Shown: positions 1 to 10,358, counted from the stretch's first letter. The stretch: DNA of 64,000 nt from Algibacillus agarilyticus (GCF_003286125.1 NZ_QMED01000027.1:1-64000); one strand, 5' to 3'. Translations and numbers: made by a program. Notes: a model not told the origin generated them from the sequence alone.

Positions 1-1
1 A

Positions 2-2590
2 ACTGAACCAACGGGCGATATAGATGCTCCTGAGATTGAAGTCGATGATGAAATAGATTTATCCGAGTTTGAACTTGAAGAAGATGAAAATACTTCTGTT
101 CCAGATGAATCTAGCGACGAGCCAGTTGAAGAACCAACTCAACCCACGGGTGATATAGATGCTCCTGAGGTGGAAGCCGAAGACGAAATTGAGCTATCCG
201 AGTTTGAGCTTGAAGACTCAGATGACGATATTGATCTAGCCGCGTTAACTTCAGAATCTGAAGATGATACTGAAACGCCTGAATCAGAGTTTGTCGATTC
301 AGATAATGATATTGATTTATCTGAATTTGAACTTGAAGAAGACGAAAATCTTTCTACTTCAGATGAATTAGCCAACGAGCCAGTTGAAGAGTTAACTGAG
401 CCAACGGGTGATATAGATGCTCCTGAGATTCAAGTCGAAGACGAAATTGATCTAGCCGAGTTTGAGCTTGAAGACTCAGATGGCGATATTGATCTAGCCG
501 CGTTAACTTCAGAATCCGAAAATGATACTGAAACGCCAGAATTAGATCTTACCGAATTTGAGCTTGAAGACTCCGATGACGATATTGATCTAGCAGCGCT
601 AACTTCAGAACTTGAAGATGATGAGAATACTCCTGATACAGAAAAATTAGCCGACGAGCCTGTTGAAGAGTTAATTGAGCCTTCGGGTGTTCTAGATGCT
701 CCTGAAATTCAAGTCGAAGAAGATGAAAATACTTCTGATCCAGATGAATCTAGCGACGAGCCAGTTGAAGAACTAACTGAACCAACGGGCGATATAGATG
801 CTCCTGAGATTGAAGTCGATGATGAAATAGATTTATCAGAGTTTGAACTTGAAGAAGATGAAAATACTTCTGTTCCAGATGAATTTAGCGACGAGCCAGT
901 TGAAGAACTAACTGAACCCACGGGTGATATAGATGCTCCTGAGATTGAAGTCGATGATGAAATAGATTTATCTGAATTCGAACTTGAAGATGATGAGAAT
1001 ACTCCTGATACAGAAGTATTAGCTGACGAGCCAGTTGAAGATCTAACTGAACCAACGGGTGATATAGATGCACCTGAGATGGGAGTCGAAGACGAAATAG
1101 ATTTATCCGAATTTGAGCTTGAAGACTCAGATGACGATATTGATCTAGCCACGTTAACTTCAGAATTCGAAGATGATACTGAAACGCCAGAATTCGATCT
1201 TACCGATTTAGACACTGATTCAGATAATGATATTGATTTATCTGAATTCGAACTTGAAGATGATGAGAATACTCCTGATACAGAAGAATCTAGCGATGAG
1301 CCAGTTGAAGAGTTATCTAAGCCAACGGGTGATATAGATGCTTCTGAGGTGGAAGTCGAAGATGAAATTGATCTATCTGAGTTTGAGCTTGAAGACTCAG
1401 ATGACGATATTGATCTAGCCGCGTTAACTTCAGAATTCGAAGATGATAATGAAACACCTGAGTTAGACCTGACCGGTTTAGACACCGATCCGGATGAAGA
1501 TATTGATCTAGCTACATTAACTTCAGAGTTCGAAGATGATAATGAAACACCTGAGTTAGATCTGACCGATTTAGACACCGATCCGGATGAAGAAATTGAT
1601 TTAGCTGCGTTAACTTCAGAGTTCGAAGATGATAATGAAACACCTGAGTTAGATCTGACCGATTTAGACACCGATCCGGATGAAGAAATTGATTTAGCTA
1701 CGCTAACTTCAGAATTCGAAGATGATAATGAAACACCTGAGTTAGATCTGACCCGTTTAGATGAAGAATCAGATGAAGAGATTGATTTAGAATCGTTAAA
1801 CGCTGAATCAGAAAAACACAGCGAGTCTGCAGAAGCGGGTCTAAACAGCCTAAATAAAGAAAAAACATTTGAAATTACATCGCCAGATGATGAGCTGCTA
1901 AAAGCGGAATTTGATGAACTTGATGCATTATTAGCTGATGCAACTGACGAGTTTGATGCTGATTTACATAAATCGATAACAGATGACAAAGCGGTCAGCA
2001 ATTTATATGAAACGGAAACGGTATCTGAACTCGATAGTTTATTAAATGATAGCGATGATGCAGATGATCTTGACACCATTGATGAAGTAGCCGAGCTTGA
2101 AAATATTGATTTTGACGAGCTATTAGGCAGCATTGAAAAAGTACCTGAGTTAACCCCTGAAGATTCAATTGAAGATTTTGCAGACAGTATTGATTTAGAT
2201 AGTTTACTTGAAGAAGAAGTTATTCCTGAACCAAGTCACTTGAATTCAGAAGAACCGTTAGAAGATACCGAACTTGCTGATGAAGATGAGTTAATCGACA
2301 TTGAAACGTTATTAGAAAGTAGTCATGATGCCGAGTTAAAAGATGAACCCTATACACCTAAAAATATTGATGTAGGCTTAGAAGAGTTTATCCAAAAAGA
2401 GAATATTGATCTTATTGATGTTGATGAAGGTAATGAAAAAGGCATGTCTTCACAATTAGATTTAGCGCGTGCGTATATTGAGATTGGTGATGTTGATGGG
2501 GCTATCACCGCATTGGAAAAAATCATTCTTAAAGGTGATGAATCACAAAAAGCACAAGCTGAAATATTATTAAAGCAAATTGAATCTTGA
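2..2590 (+). CDS. fimV: FimV-like motility/polar hub protein, C-terminal part (5' end outside window)
   Basis: The frame is open from base 2 with no start needed, so this is the 3' part of a longer gene. Almost the whole visible protein is extremely acidic (Asp/Glu-rich) and built of degenerate repeats such as DEIDLSEFELE and DIDLAALTSE. The last ~45 residues (SQLDLARAYIEIGDVDGAIT and following) match the TPR-like C-terminal domain of FimV. FimV proteins span the inner membrane, carry a periplasmic LysM domain (not in this window) and use the acidic cytoplasmic region to organise type IV pili or polar proteins. Position directly before truA-accD-folC-dedD-cvpA-purF is the usual fimV context in gammaproteobacteria. 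A long serine-rich frame on the opposite strand is a codon-composition shadow. Confidence 0.85.
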   Translation, partial: TEPTGDIDAPEIEVDDEIDLSEFELEEDENTSVPDESSDEPVEEPTQPTGDIDAPEVEAEDEIELSEFELEDSDDDIDLAALTSESEDDTETPESEFVDSDNDIDLSEFELEEDENLSTSDELANEPVEELTEPTGDIDAPEIQVEDEIDLAEFELEDSDGDIDLAALTSESENDTETPELDLTEFELEDSDDDIDLAALTSELEDDENTPDTEKLADEPVEELIEPSGVLDAPEIQVEEDENTSDPDESSDEPVEELTEPTGDIDAPEIEVDDEIDLSEFELEEDENTSVPDEFSDEPVEELTEPTGDIDAPEIEVDDEIDLSEFELEDDENTPDTEVLADEPVEDLTEPTGDIDAPEMGVEDEIDLSEFELEDSDDDIDLATLTSEFEDDTETPEFDLTDLDTDSDNDIDLSEFELEDDENTPDTEESSDEPVEELSKPTGDIDASEVEVEDEIDLSEFELEDSDDDIDLAALTSEFEDDNETPELDLTGLDTDPDEDIDLATLTSEFEDDNETPELDLTDLDTDPDEEIDLAALTSEFEDDNETPELDLTDLDTDPDEEIDLATLTSEFEDDNETPELDLTRLDEESDEEIDLESLNAESEKHSESAEAGLNSLNKEKTFEITSPDDELLKAEFDELDALLADATDEFDADLHKSITDDKAVSNLYETETVSELDSLLNDSDDADDLDTIDEVAELENIDFDELLGSIEKVPELTPEDSIEDFADSIDLDSLLEEEVIPEPSHLNSEEPLEDTELADEDELIDIETLLESSHDAELKDEPYTPKNIDVGLEEFIQKENIDLIDVDEGNEKGMSSQLDLARAYIEIGDVDGAITALEKIILKGDESQKAQAEILLKQIES
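1406..1777 (+). repeat. 93-bp tandem repeat (4 units, 31 residues each) inside fimV
   Basis: Units begin at 1406, 1499, 1592 and 1685, and a partial fifth begins at 1778. Each encodes a 31-residue unit starting (D/E)IDLA(A/T)LTSEFEDD and ending in a DTDPDE-type stretch. The near-identical DNA and exact 93-base spacing point to recent expansion by slippage or unequal recombination. A longer, more diverged module (EPTGDIDAPEIEVDDEIDL type) recurs several times between 1 and 1370. Confidence 0.85.
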
Positions 2591-2711
2591 TGTTAATCGT
2601 GATTAATCGGGCCGTTTTTAGCTCCTTTTCTATTAGGCCGCGTTTGGTAATTGCGTAAAGTTTAAGAATGGTTGATACTATCGCCTTTTTTGGTGGAGTA
2701 AAGATAAAGCA

Positions 2712-3506
2712 ATGCGTTATGCGGTCGGAATAGAGTACAACGGTGCTAATTACTGTGGTTGGCAAAAGCAGTATTTAAAAAATGTAATTGGGGTCGAACA
2801 GCGGGTAGAAGAAGCGCTATCGAAAGTTGCTAACGAGCCTTTATTACTGACTTGTGCCGGAAGAACCGATACAGGTGTGCATGCAACTGCACAGCTTGTA
2901 CATTTTGAGACCAATGCTATCCGCTCTGAAAAATCTTGGGTATTGGGTGCAAATAGCAATTTACCAGATGATATCTCTGTTAAATGGGCGGTTCCCGTTA
3001 GTGATGATTTTGATGCTCGATATTCTGCAACTGCTCGCCGTTACCGTTATGTGATTTTTAACCGCCGTGAGCGGCCTGCTATATTACGAGAAGGTCTAAC
3101 GCAATGTTACGAGCCGCTAGATCATGAATTGATGCATCAGGGGGCGCAATACCTCGTTGGCGAACACGACTTTTCAGCGTTTAGATCGTCTAGTTGTGAA
3201 TCTAAAACACCTTGCCGACATATGACTCATATCAAAGTTAATCGTTTTGGTGATTATATTGTTATTGATGTGCAAGCTAACGCCTTTTTACATCACATGG
3301 TCAGAAATATTGCAGGGTCATTAATGTTAATTGGCTTAGGGACTCAACCTGTTAATTGGCTTCAAACTTTACTTGAAGGCAAAGATCGTACGGTTGCCGG
3401 TCCGACTGCTAAACCAAATGGTTTATACTTAGTGCGGGTAATATACCCTGAAAAATTCAATATTCCTCAAGTTCCAATGGGCCCTATATTTTTTACTGAT
3501 GATTAA
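2712..3506 (+). CDS. truA: tRNA pseudouridine(38-40) synthase TruA
   Basis: 264 residues, the normal length. TruA isomerises uridines 38-40 in the tRNA anticodon arm. The catalytic motif AGRTDTGVHA lies at residues 49-58, with the nucleophile Asp53. The N-terminal RYAVGIEYNGANYCGWQ and the later HDFSAFRSSSC and FLHHMVRN segments are typical of the family. The ATG at 2712 is preceded by GGAG at 2695-2698, a rather long 13-base spacing. The gene lies 121 bp after fimV and 192 bp before accD. Confidence 0.97.
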   Translation: MRYAVGIEYNGANYCGWQKQYLKNVIGVEQRVEEALSKVANEPLLLTCAGRTDTGVHATAQLVHFETNAIRSEKSWVLGANSNLPDDISVKWAVPVSDDFDARYSATARRYRYVIFNRRERPAILREGLTQCYEPLDHELMHQGAQYLVGEHDFSAFRSSSCESKTPCRHMTHIKVNRFGDYIVIDVQANAFLHHMVRNIAGSLMLIGLGTQPVNWLQTLLEGKDRTVAGPTAKPNGLYLVRVIYPEKFNIPQVPMGPIFFTDD

Positions 3507-3698
3507 AAAGTAACCGAGTTTAAATGAGTTGCTTAATTATTCAGTTAATTTAGACAGTTTAGACCAGTTAAGCTTAATATTTCATACAGTTTATGATTTA
3601 ATTAGCGCCAAATTTTCCAGGTAGTTGTAGCATCCTTGTATTTTTGATGTATTCTGCGGCTATTAAATATTCCAAGTATTATCTGTTAGAGATCACTC

Positions 3699-4565
3699 AT
3701 GAGTTGGATAGAAAAAATTCTGCCTAAGACCAATGTTAGCGCACAGAAAAAAGCAAATGTTCCAGAAGGTGTCTGGGCTAAATGTTCAGATTGTAATTCA
3801 ATTATTTATCATGCTGAGTTAGAGCAAAATTTAAATGTTTGCCCTAAGTGTGACCATCACATGCGTATTGGTGCTCGAAAACGTTTAGAAAGTTTTCTTG
3901 ATACTGAAAATCGAGTTGAATTAGCCGCTGATCTAGAACCTCAAGACGCTTTAAAATTTAAAGATTCTAAAAAGTATAAAGACCGCATTAGTGCGGCACA
4001 AAAATCAACTAACGAAAAAGATGCATTAGTGGTAATGAAAGGGCAAGTTAAAGGCGTTCCTGTTGTTGCTTGTTCTTTTGAGTTTGCTTTTATGGGTGGG
4101 TCTATGGCTTCGGTTGTGGGCGCTAAATTTGTTAAAGCGGCTGAAGAGTGTTTAAAACATGATTTACCACTTATCTGTTTTTCAGCGAGTGGCGGTGCCC
4201 GTATGCAAGAAGCGTTGTTTTCATTAATGCAAATGGCGAAAACCAGTGCCGCGTTAGCTAAAATGACCGAGAAAGGTTTACCGTATATATCGGTTATGAC
4301 CGATCCGACAATGGGCGGTGTATCGGCAAGTTTAGCCATGCTAGGTGATATTAACGTTGCTGAACCTAAAGCGCTAATTGGTTTTGCTGGCCCTCGCGTT
4401 ATTGAGCAAACAGTACGTGAAAAATTACCTGAAGGCTTTCAGCGTAGTGAATTTTTACTTGAGAAAGGCGCTATCGATGTGATTGTTGATCGCCGTGATA
4501 TGCGTAACAAATTATCAGGTATCTTAAGCAAATTAATGAACTTACCTTCGGTTGAACAATTTTAA
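3699..4565 (+). CDS. accD: Acetyl-CoA carboxylase carboxyltransferase subunit beta
   Basis: 288 residues. AccD pairs with AccA to transfer the carboxyl group from carboxybiotin to acetyl-CoA, giving malonyl-CoA, the first committed step of fatty acid synthesis. The N-terminal four-cysteine zinc ribbon is present (Cys29, Cys32, Cys48, Cys51). The crotonase-like core carries [12 protein letters not shown] and [13 protein letters not shown] follows AGAG in the ribosome-binding position. The 192-bp upstream gap holds no gene; a TATTCT at 3650-3655 could be a -10 element but no good -35 accompanies it. Confidence 0.97.
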   Translation: MSWIEKILPKTNVSAQKKANVPEGVWAKCSDCNSIIYHAELEQNLNVCPKCDHHMRIGARKRLESFLDTENRVELAADLEPQDALKFKDSKKYKDRISAAQKSTNEKDALVVMKGQVKGVPVVACSFEFAFMGGSMASVVGAKFVKAAEECLKHDLPLICFSASGGARMQEALFSLMQMAKTSAALAKMTEKGLPYISVMTDPTMGGVSASLAMLGDINVAEPKALIGFAGPRVIEQTVREKLPEGFQRSEFLLEKGAIDVIVDRRDMRNKLSGILSKLMNLPSVEQF

Positions 4566-4601
4566 TTTGCGTTATTGATTTATAAATGGGTAACCACTTT
4601 T

Positions 4602-5852
4602 ATGAAATTTGATTCACTTTCAGCATGGCTTACCCATTTAGAATCGATTCATCCTAGTAATATAGAACTGGGTTTGTCACGCGTTAAAACCGTTTTTGAT
4701 GCACTCGCATTAGATTTTACGGCCAGTAAAATTGTGTTAATTGGTGGCACAAATGGCAAAGGCACAACTTGTCATTTATTACAAAATTTACTCACATCCC
4801 AAGGTTATCGTGTAGGGTGTTATAACTCACCCCACATGGTCGATTATCGTGAACGTACAACTCTCGATAATGAATGGTTCACAGAAGTGGAGCATTGTGC
4901 TGCATTTGAGCAAATAGAATTAGCTCGTAAAGAAACACTGCTGACTTATTTCGAGATGGGTACGCTCGCCGCACTTTGTCTATTAGCTAAAGCTAAACCT
5001 GATTATATCTTGCTTGAAGTTGGATTAGGGGGGCGTTTAGATGCAACCAATATCATCGAACCTGATCTCTCTATCATCACGACCGTGGCCTTAGATCACC
5101 TTGACTGGTTAGGTGATACACGAGAAAAAATTGGCTACGAAAAAGCCGGTATCATGCGTCATAATAAGCCTTGTATCTGCGGTGATCTTGAACCCCCAAC
5201 GAGTTTACTTAAACACGCTGCTAGCCTTAATACTTCGCTCTATTGTGCTCAGCAAGATTATAAATGGCAAGAAAATTCAGCTGTTTGGCATTACCAAGGC
5301 TCGCATGCATATACTGATTTGCCAGTGCCTAATATGCCTATACAAAATGCGGCAGGCGTATTAAAAGCCTTAGAAATTTTAAATGTAACGATATCTGTTG
5401 AATCTATCCGATCTATTTTATCTCGTTTTAAACTACAAGGCCGCTGGCAAACGGTTAAGTATTCACCTCATGTTATTGTTGATGTTGGGCACAATGAACA
5501 AGCGGCTACCTATATTCTAAACCAACTTGATGCCCATTTGATGCTGCATCCGCACGTTAATGTGAGCGCCGTTGTCGGGATGCTAAAAGATAAAGCCGTT
5601 GAAGAGACGCTTAAGTTATTTATTGGCAAGTTTACACGTTGGTATCTTGCGTCGACAGATGGGCCACGAGGGACAAGTTCTGAGTATTTAGCTTCGGTAT
5701 TACCCGCTTCTGAAAAAAAACAGTTGTTTCCACATGTATTAGATGCGTATCAAGGCGCAATTAATGACTGCGCTTCAAATGATTTGATCTTAGTGTTTGG
5801 TTCTTTTCTCGTTGTATCTGACGTTATTCAAAAGGAAAGTTATTGTGTCTAG
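4602..5852 (+). CDS. folC: Bifunctional folylpolyglutamate/dihydrofolate synthase
   Basis: 416 residues from the ATG at 4602. An in-frame TTG at 4575 would add nine residues unlike family N-termini, so the ATG is preferred. FolC adds glutamate to dihydropteroate and to folates using ATP. The P-loop GGTNGKGTT is at residues 48-56. YNSPHMVDYRER, the Mur-ligase-type EVGLGGRLDATN and the C-terminal VDVGHNEQA are all present. The gene lies 36 bp after accD, as in E. coli, and its last 8 bases overlap the dedD start. Confidence 0.95.
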   Translation: MKFDSLSAWLTHLESIHPSNIELGLSRVKTVFDALALDFTASKIVLIGGTNGKGTTCHLLQNLLTSQGYRVGCYNSPHMVDYRERTTLDNEWFTEVEHCAAFEQIELARKETLLTYFEMGTLAALCLLAKAKPDYILLEVGLGGRLDATNIIEPDLSIITTVALDHLDWLGDTREKIGYEKAGIMRHNKPCICGDLEPPTSLLKHAASLNTSLYCAQQDYKWQENSAVWHYQGSHAYTDLPVPNMPIQNAAGVLKALEILNVTISVESIRSILSRFKLQGRWQTVKYSPHVIVDVGHNEQAATYILNQLDAHLMLHPHVNVSAVVGMLKDKAVEETLKLFIGKFTRWYLASTDGPRGTSSEYLASVLPASEKKQLFPHVLDAYQGAINDCASNDLILVFGSFLVVSDVIQKESYCV

Positions 5853-6471
5853 CGCATTTCAGAACCGTCTAGTGGGCACTATTGTTATCGTGGCTTTATT
5901 AGTGATCTTTTTACCTGAATTTTTAGATGGAAAAAAAGAAAGCCATCAGGATAAGTTTCAAACAATTCCAACCGCACCAACCTATAATATACCGATTGCA
6001 GATATACATTTTCCGGAAGAAGAATATCAAACTTTATCTAGCCAGAATGAATTAAGTGATGAAGTTGCATTAGATGAGCATTTTGAAAATGCGACTAAGC
6101 TAAATACTGATGCAATAGATGTTGAAATAGAGCCAGAGCCTGAACCCAAAGCTGATGAATCTAATTTAGTCATTGATGTAACGGCAACAAATACACAATT
6201 AAAAAAAGAACAGTCACAGTTTGAGCATCCGGCTTGGGTGATCCAACTGGGTAGTTTTAAACATCAAAAAAATGTCACGATATTATTGGAAACACTAAAA
6301 CGCGAAGGCTATATCGCATTTACAAAACCAATTGAAACAAAATCGGGTCCATTAACCAAAGTATTTGTCGGACCGGATTTAGAAAAAGAAAAATTGAACA
6401 AGTTGATCCCCGAGCTACAAAAATTAACTCGACTAAGTGGTAAACTCGCGGTATATCAACCTGCTAATTAA
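5845..6471 (+). CDS. dedD: SPOR-domain cell division protein DedD
   Basis: 208 residues starting at the GTG at 5845. This start gives VSSAFQNRLVGTIVIVALLV, which lines up with the DedD N-terminus, and AGGAAAG at 5833-5839 sits in front of it. An upstream in-frame ATG would lie deep within folC and is rejected. There is one transmembrane segment near residues 9-25, then an acidic, Pro/Glu-rich linker, then a C-terminal SPOR domain (from about residue 130, WVIQLGSFKHQKNV). SPOR domains bind denuded septal peptidoglycan, so the protein should be recruited to the division site. Confidence 0.93.
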   Translation: MSSAFQNRLVGTIVIVALLVIFLPEFLDGKKESHQDKFQTIPTAPTYNIPIADIHFPEEEYQTLSSQNELSDEVALDEHFENATKLNTDAIDVEIEPEPEPKADESNLVIDVTATNTQLKKEQSQFEHPAWVIQLGSFKHQKNVTILLETLKREGYIAFTKPIETKSGPLTKVFVGPDLEKEKLNKLIPELQKLTRLSGKLAVYQPAN

Positions 6472-6586
6472 TCGCCTCTGATAAAAAATGTTTTTTCAGA
6501 TAATTTAACTTAAGTGCACGTAATACTACTCACGCATTTATATCATTTATTTTTAATAATATAAGGCAATTAGCTAAGGCTTCTGG

Positions 6587-6592
6587 TAGAAT
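6587..6592 (+). promoter_or_regulatory. Possible -10 element for cvpA-purF
   Basis: TAGAAT at 6587-6592 is followed by a GC-rich discriminator (CGCCCGC) and lies 40 bp before the cvpA ATG. A perfect TATAAT at 6616-6621 is too close to the start unless the message is nearly leaderless. No convincing -35 hexamer and no PurR-type palindrome were seen in 6472-6631. Confidence 0.3.
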
Positions 6593-6631
6593 TCGCCCGC
6601 ATTTTTCAACACGGCTATAATCGTGGATTAC

Positions 6632-7129
6632 ATGATTTGGATTGATTACGCCATTATTGGCGTTGTAACAATTTCTACATTAATTAGTTTAGTTAGAGGC
6701 TTTGTTAAAGAGGCGCTTTCGCTCGCTATATGGGCTGCTGCGTTCTTTATATCAAGTCAATTCTATTCTGACCTCTCGGCTTTCATCACTCAAGTTGATG
6801 ATCTTATGCTGCGTAAAGCTATTGCGGTGGCTGCATTATTTATTGCAACGATCGTATTGGGCTCACTCATTAGTTACCTTATTGGCTTGCTGGTTTTAAA
6901 ATCCGGTTTGTCGGGCACTGATCGTGTGCTTGGTTTAGTCTTTGGTGGTTTACGAGGTGTATTAATTGTGGCGGCTATGCTGTTCTTTTTAGATGCGTTT
7001 ACGCCAGCATCAAGTTCAGAGTGGTGGACTCAATCTGTTTTAATTCCCGAGTTTAGAGACGTGATTGAATGGTTTTTTGAATACCTAAAAAATTCATCCA
7101 GTTTTCTAAATGACGTTAAGCCTGTCTAA
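6632..7129 (+). CDS. cvpA: CvpA family membrane protein
   Basis: 165 residues from the ATG at 6632 ([12 protein letters not shown]). A GTG nine bases upstream is possible but adds residues absent from the family. About four transmembrane segments are visible. The highly conserved [19 protein letters not shown] is present near residue 95-115. CvpA is an inner-membrane protein required for colicin V export in E. coli and implicated in envelope stress resistance; its molecular role is unsettled. It lies 14 bp before purF, the classical cvpA-purF operon. Confidence 0.95.
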   Translation: MIWIDYAIIGVVTISTLISLVRGFVKEALSLAIWAAAFFISSQFYSDLSAFITQVDDLMLRKAIAVAALFIATIVLGSLISYLIGLLVLKSGLSGTDRVLGLVFGGLRGVLIVAAMLFFLDAFTPASSSEWWTQSVLIPEFRDVIEWFFEYLKNSSSFLNDVKPV

Positions 7130-7143
7130 GAGGTAGTTTACTC

Positions 7144-8655
7144 ATGTGTGGTGTAGTAGGAATAGTTTCTCATTCTCCTGTAAATCAATATTTATACGAC
7201 GCGTTGACTGTTTTACAGCATCGTGGCCAAGATGCCGCTGGTATCATGACAATAAACAATGGAATGTTTAAATTACGTAAAGCTAACGGTTTGGTTAAAG
7301 ATGTGTTTGAACAAAAACATATGTTTCGCTTAGCCGGAAATTGGGGAATTGGCCACGTACGTTATCCAACTGCGGGTTCAAGTACTTCAGCTGAAGCTCA
7401 GCCTTTTTATACCAATTCACCTTTTGGTATTTCTTTAGCGCACAATGGTAATCTAACCAACGCAGAAGAGCTCGGTAACCGACTCAAAGTTGAAGCTCGA
7501 CGTCATGTGAATACATCGTCTGATTCTGAATTGTTGATGAACTTATTTGCTCATGAAATCGATGAAGCTTCAACGATGGATTTGAAGCCTGAGAATGTTT
7601 TCACTGCTGTTCGAGCTGTGCATGAAAAAGCGCATGGCGCTTATGGTGTTGTTGCGGCTATTGTTGGTTATGGTTTAGTTGCTTTTAGAGATATTAATGG
7701 TGTTAGACCGCTTGTCTTGGGCATCAGAGAATCAGAAAGTGGCAACGAATACATGGTTGCTTCTGAAAGTGTTGCGTTAGACGCTGTTGGTTTTAAATTT
7801 GTTCGTGATGTTGCACCTGGTGAAGCGGTTTATATCACTGAGCAAGGCGAGTTATATTCTGAGTTATGCTCGGACAATGCTAAATTAGTGCCTTGTATTT
7901 TTGAATATGTTTATTTCGCTAGACCTGATTCAACTATCGATGGGATCTCGGTTTATGATGCTCGCGTTCACATGGGCAGAAGTTTAGGTGAAAAAATAAA
8001 GCGTGAATGGGATCATTTAGACATTGATGTTGTTATTCCTATTCCTGAAACGTCATGTGACATAGCGTTAGAAATTGCAACAACCTTAGATATTCCTTAC
8101 CGACAAGGTTATGTTAAAAACCGTTATATTGGTCGTACCTTTATTATGCCGGGACAACTGCAACGTCGTAAATCAGTGCGTCGCAAGTTAAATGCAATAG
8201 GTAGTGAGTTTAAAGGTAAAAATGTTTTGCTAGTAGATGACTCTATTGTACGTGGTACAACATCAGAGCAAATTATTGAAATGGCAAGAGAAGCAGGCGC
8301 TAATAAAGTTTATTTTGCCTCTGCCGCGCCTGAAATTCGTTTCCCTAATGTATACGGTATTGATATGCCAACCCCTAATGAGCTTATCGCACATGGTCGA
8401 GACGTTGATGAAGTTTGTGAACTCATCAAAGCAGACGGTTTGATTTTCCAAGATTTAACCGACTTAGTGACTGCTGTTAAAGCTGATCATGAAAATATAA
8501 CTCAATTTGAAACATCTGTTTTTAATGGTTGTTATATAACGGGTGATGTTACGCAAGAGTATCTTCAGCACTTAGATAATCTACGTAATGACTCTGCCAA
8601 AAAAGACGAGAGTCAAAATCAAACTGCCAGTCTAGATATACACAACATAAACTAA
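7144..8655 (+). CDS. purF: Amidophosphoribosyltransferase
   Basis: 503 residues. PurF makes 5-phosphoribosylamine from PRPP and glutamine, the first step of purine synthesis. Cys2 of MCGVVGIV is the N-terminal glutaminase nucleophile exposed after removal of Met1. [11 protein letters not shown] and AHNGNLTN belong to the glutaminase domain. The PRPP-binding motif [13 protein letters not shown] lies at residues 361-373. AGAGGTAG precedes the ATG. A strong terminator follows the gene. Confidence 0.98.
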   Translation: MCGVVGIVSHSPVNQYLYDALTVLQHRGQDAAGIMTINNGMFKLRKANGLVKDVFEQKHMFRLAGNWGIGHVRYPTAGSSTSAEAQPFYTNSPFGISLAHNGNLTNAEELGNRLKVEARRHVNTSSDSELLMNLFAHEIDEASTMDLKPENVFTAVRAVHEKAHGAYGVVAAIVGYGLVAFRDINGVRPLVLGIRESESGNEYMVASESVALDAVGFKFVRDVAPGEAVYITEQGELYSELCSDNAKLVPCIFEYVYFARPDSTIDGISVYDARVHMGRSLGEKIKREWDHLDIDVVIPIPETSCDIALEIATTLDIPYRQGYVKNRYIGRTFIMPGQLQRRKSVRRKLNAIGSEFKGKNVLLVDDSIVRGTTSEQIIEMAREAGANKVYFASAAPEIRFPNVYGIDMPTPNELIAHGRDVDEVCELIKADGLIFQDLTDLVTAVKADHENITQFETSVFNGCYITGDVTQEYLQHLDNLRNDSAKKDESQNQTASLDIHNIN

Positions 8656-8662
8656 AATACTG

Positions 8663-8688
8663 AAGCCGCTCATAGAGCGGCTTTTTTG
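8663..8688 (+). terminator. Rho-independent terminator of cvpA-purF
   Basis: Stem AAGCCGCT/AGCGGCTT with loop CATAG (8671-8675), followed by six T. It sits 8 bases after the purF stop. Confidence 0.92.
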
Positions 8689-8758
8689 TATAATTGGCTA
8701 AATATCTGATCCTTATATGCTAAAGTAGCATCTGCATAAAAATTTTTAATACGAGTCT

Positions 8759-9883
8759 ATGTCTTTTAAGCTAATCGAAAATCAAACCGAACTTGAATCA
8801 TTATGTAAAGTTTTGAATCAACGCACGGTACTCGCCATTGACACCGAATTTGTGCGTCAACGTACTTATTACCCTAAAATTGGTTTAATACAAATAAATT
8901 GTGGTGAACACATCTATTTGATTGACCCACTTGAAGTTGAAAGCTGGCAATCTTTTAATCGTATTTTAGAAAATGAAAATATTATTAAGGTGATCCATTC
9001 ATGCAGTGAAGACGTTGAAGTTTTTAAATCGGCTTTAGGTGCGAATGTAAAAGGGTTTTATGATACACAGATTGCTGAATCTTTTTGTAGTGGGGCGATG
9101 TCTTTAGGCTTAGCCGCGTTAGTTAATCAATACAAACATATTCAACTAGACAAAGGCCACGCGCGAACTGATTGGTTACAGCGTCCTCTCACGCCAGAGC
9201 AATTAAATTACGCTGCATCGGATGTGTTATATTTACTCGATATATATCATTTGCAAATAGTAACATTAGGTCAAAAATATGCTCAAGCAAAAGAAGATGT
9301 TGAGTCGGTGATCGCTAAAAAATACCTGATTCCAAACCCTGATTTAGCGTGGCGTGATATAAAATCTAATTGGTTGCTAAGTCCTCGGCAATTAGCCGTT
9401 TTAAGGTTACTCGCTAAATGGCGTTTAGAAAATGCGATTGCTCGAGATATGGCAATTAATTTTGTTATTCATGAGCGCTCTATTATCGCTTTAGCGACTC
9501 GTCAACCGATGTCAATAAATAGCATGAAAAACGTACCTGATATTCATCCAATGGAGATCCGAAAACACGGTAACACATTACTTGAATTTATTGAGCAAGG
9601 TAAAAACGTTCCTATCGCAGAATGTCCTCCAAAAGTACGCCGCTTATCTGAATTAGCACAATACAAACCTTTATATACAGAAGCTAAAGCATTAATAAGT
9701 GAAATAGCGCAAACGGTTGGTATTAATGTTGAATTGTTAGCGTCTAAACGGCAGATTAACCAATATATTAGCTATCACTGGCAGATAAACCCGTGGTGCC
9801 AAGATGAATTGCCTGAGTTAGGGACTGGCTGGCGCGGTGAATTGCTAGATGATGCGCTTAAAAATATTGTATTAAAAGGTTGA
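8759..9883 (+). CDS. rnd: Ribonuclease D
   Basis: 374 residues. RNase D is a 3'-5' exoribonuclease that trims tRNA and other stable RNA precursors. The DEDD motif begins with Asp28 and Glu30 in AIDTEFVRQ. HSCSEDVEVF carries exo motif II and YAASDVLYLLDIY carries exo motif III with its Asp. The C-terminal part contains HRDC-type segments (LSPRQLAVLRLLAKWRLE). The gene stands alone between two terminators. Confidence 0.95.
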   Translation: MSFKLIENQTELESLCKVLNQRTVLAIDTEFVRQRTYYPKIGLIQINCGEHIYLIDPLEVESWQSFNRILENENIIKVIHSCSEDVEVFKSALGANVKGFYDTQIAESFCSGAMSLGLAALVNQYKHIQLDKGHARTDWLQRPLTPEQLNYAASDVLYLLDIYHLQIVTLGQKYAQAKEDVESVIAKKYLIPNPDLAWRDIKSNWLLSPRQLAVLRLLAKWRLENAIARDMAINFVIHERSIIALATRQPMSINSMKNVPDIHPMEIRKHGNTLLEFIEQGKNVPIAECPPKVRRLSELAQYKPLYTEAKALISEIAQTVGINVELLASKRQINQYISYHWQINPWCQDELPELGTGWRGELLDDALKNIVLKG

Positions 9884-9899
9884 GAATTCGACCTTTTTT
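9873..9899 (+). terminator. Terminator overlapping the rnd stop codon
   Basis: AAAAGGT and ACCTTTT flank a 10-base loop that includes the TGA stop (9881-9883), with six T following. The stem is short, but it is the only candidate before the rpsP promoter. Confidence 0.55.
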
Positions 9900-9946
9900 A
9901 TTAAAAAACACGTTATTGTTCTTCCCCCGCTTTACCTAGGTTAGCC

Positions 9947-9974
9947 TTGCATTCCTACTGAAACCCTGTATAAT
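9947..9974 (+). promoter_or_regulatory. Sigma-70 promoter of the rpsP operon
   Basis: TTGCAT (9947-9952), 16-base spacer, perfect TATAAT (9969-9974), then a GC-rich discriminator TCGCGAGC as expected of a growth-rate-controlled ribosomal promoter. The ~100-base leader before rpsP contains a small hairpin GGGAG/CTCCC (10034-10038 with 10044-10048). Confidence 0.8.
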
Positions 9975-10084
9975 TCGCGAGCTTTTTTTGAGTCAGTAAT
10001 CAATTGATTCAACTTAAGCAAGCCAATTAATCGGGGAGCAGACCTCCCTACATTTTATTAACTTTCATTTATATTGAGGACGAT

Positions 10085-10333
10085 ATGGTAACTATTCGTT
10101 TATCACGTGGTGGCTCTAAAAAGCGTCCATTCTACCAAGTAGTGGTAGCGGACAGCCGTCGTAGCCGCGATGGTCGTTTCATTGAGCGTATTGGATTTTT
10201 TAACCCAATCGCACAAGGCAACGCAGAACGCTTAAAAATCGATTTGGATCGTGTTGATCACTGGGTAGGTAACGGTGCACAAGCTTCAGATCGCGTAGCG
10301 AAATTAATTAAAGACGCTCGTAAAGCGGCTTAA
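10085..10333 (+). CDS. rpsP: 30S ribosomal protein S16
   Basis: 82 residues, the standard length. The N-terminal [17 protein letters not shown] and [14 protein letters not shown] are diagnostic for S16, which binds 16S rRNA and stabilises the 30S body. TTGAGGA precedes the ATG. First gene of the conserved rpsP-rimM-trmD-rplS operon. Confidence 0.99.
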   Translation: MVTIRLSRGGSKKRPFYQVVVADSRRSRDGRFIERIGFFNPIAQGNAERLKIDLDRVDHWVGNGAQASDRVAKLIKDARKAA

Positions 10334-10358
10334 TTACAGTATTTAGAAGGTTTAAGTT

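Noticed and set aside
709-2133. 474-codon serine-rich frame on the minus strand
   Set aside because: It mirrors the GAT/GAA-rich repeats of fimV on the opposite strand; low-complexity Ser product, no ribosome-binding site.
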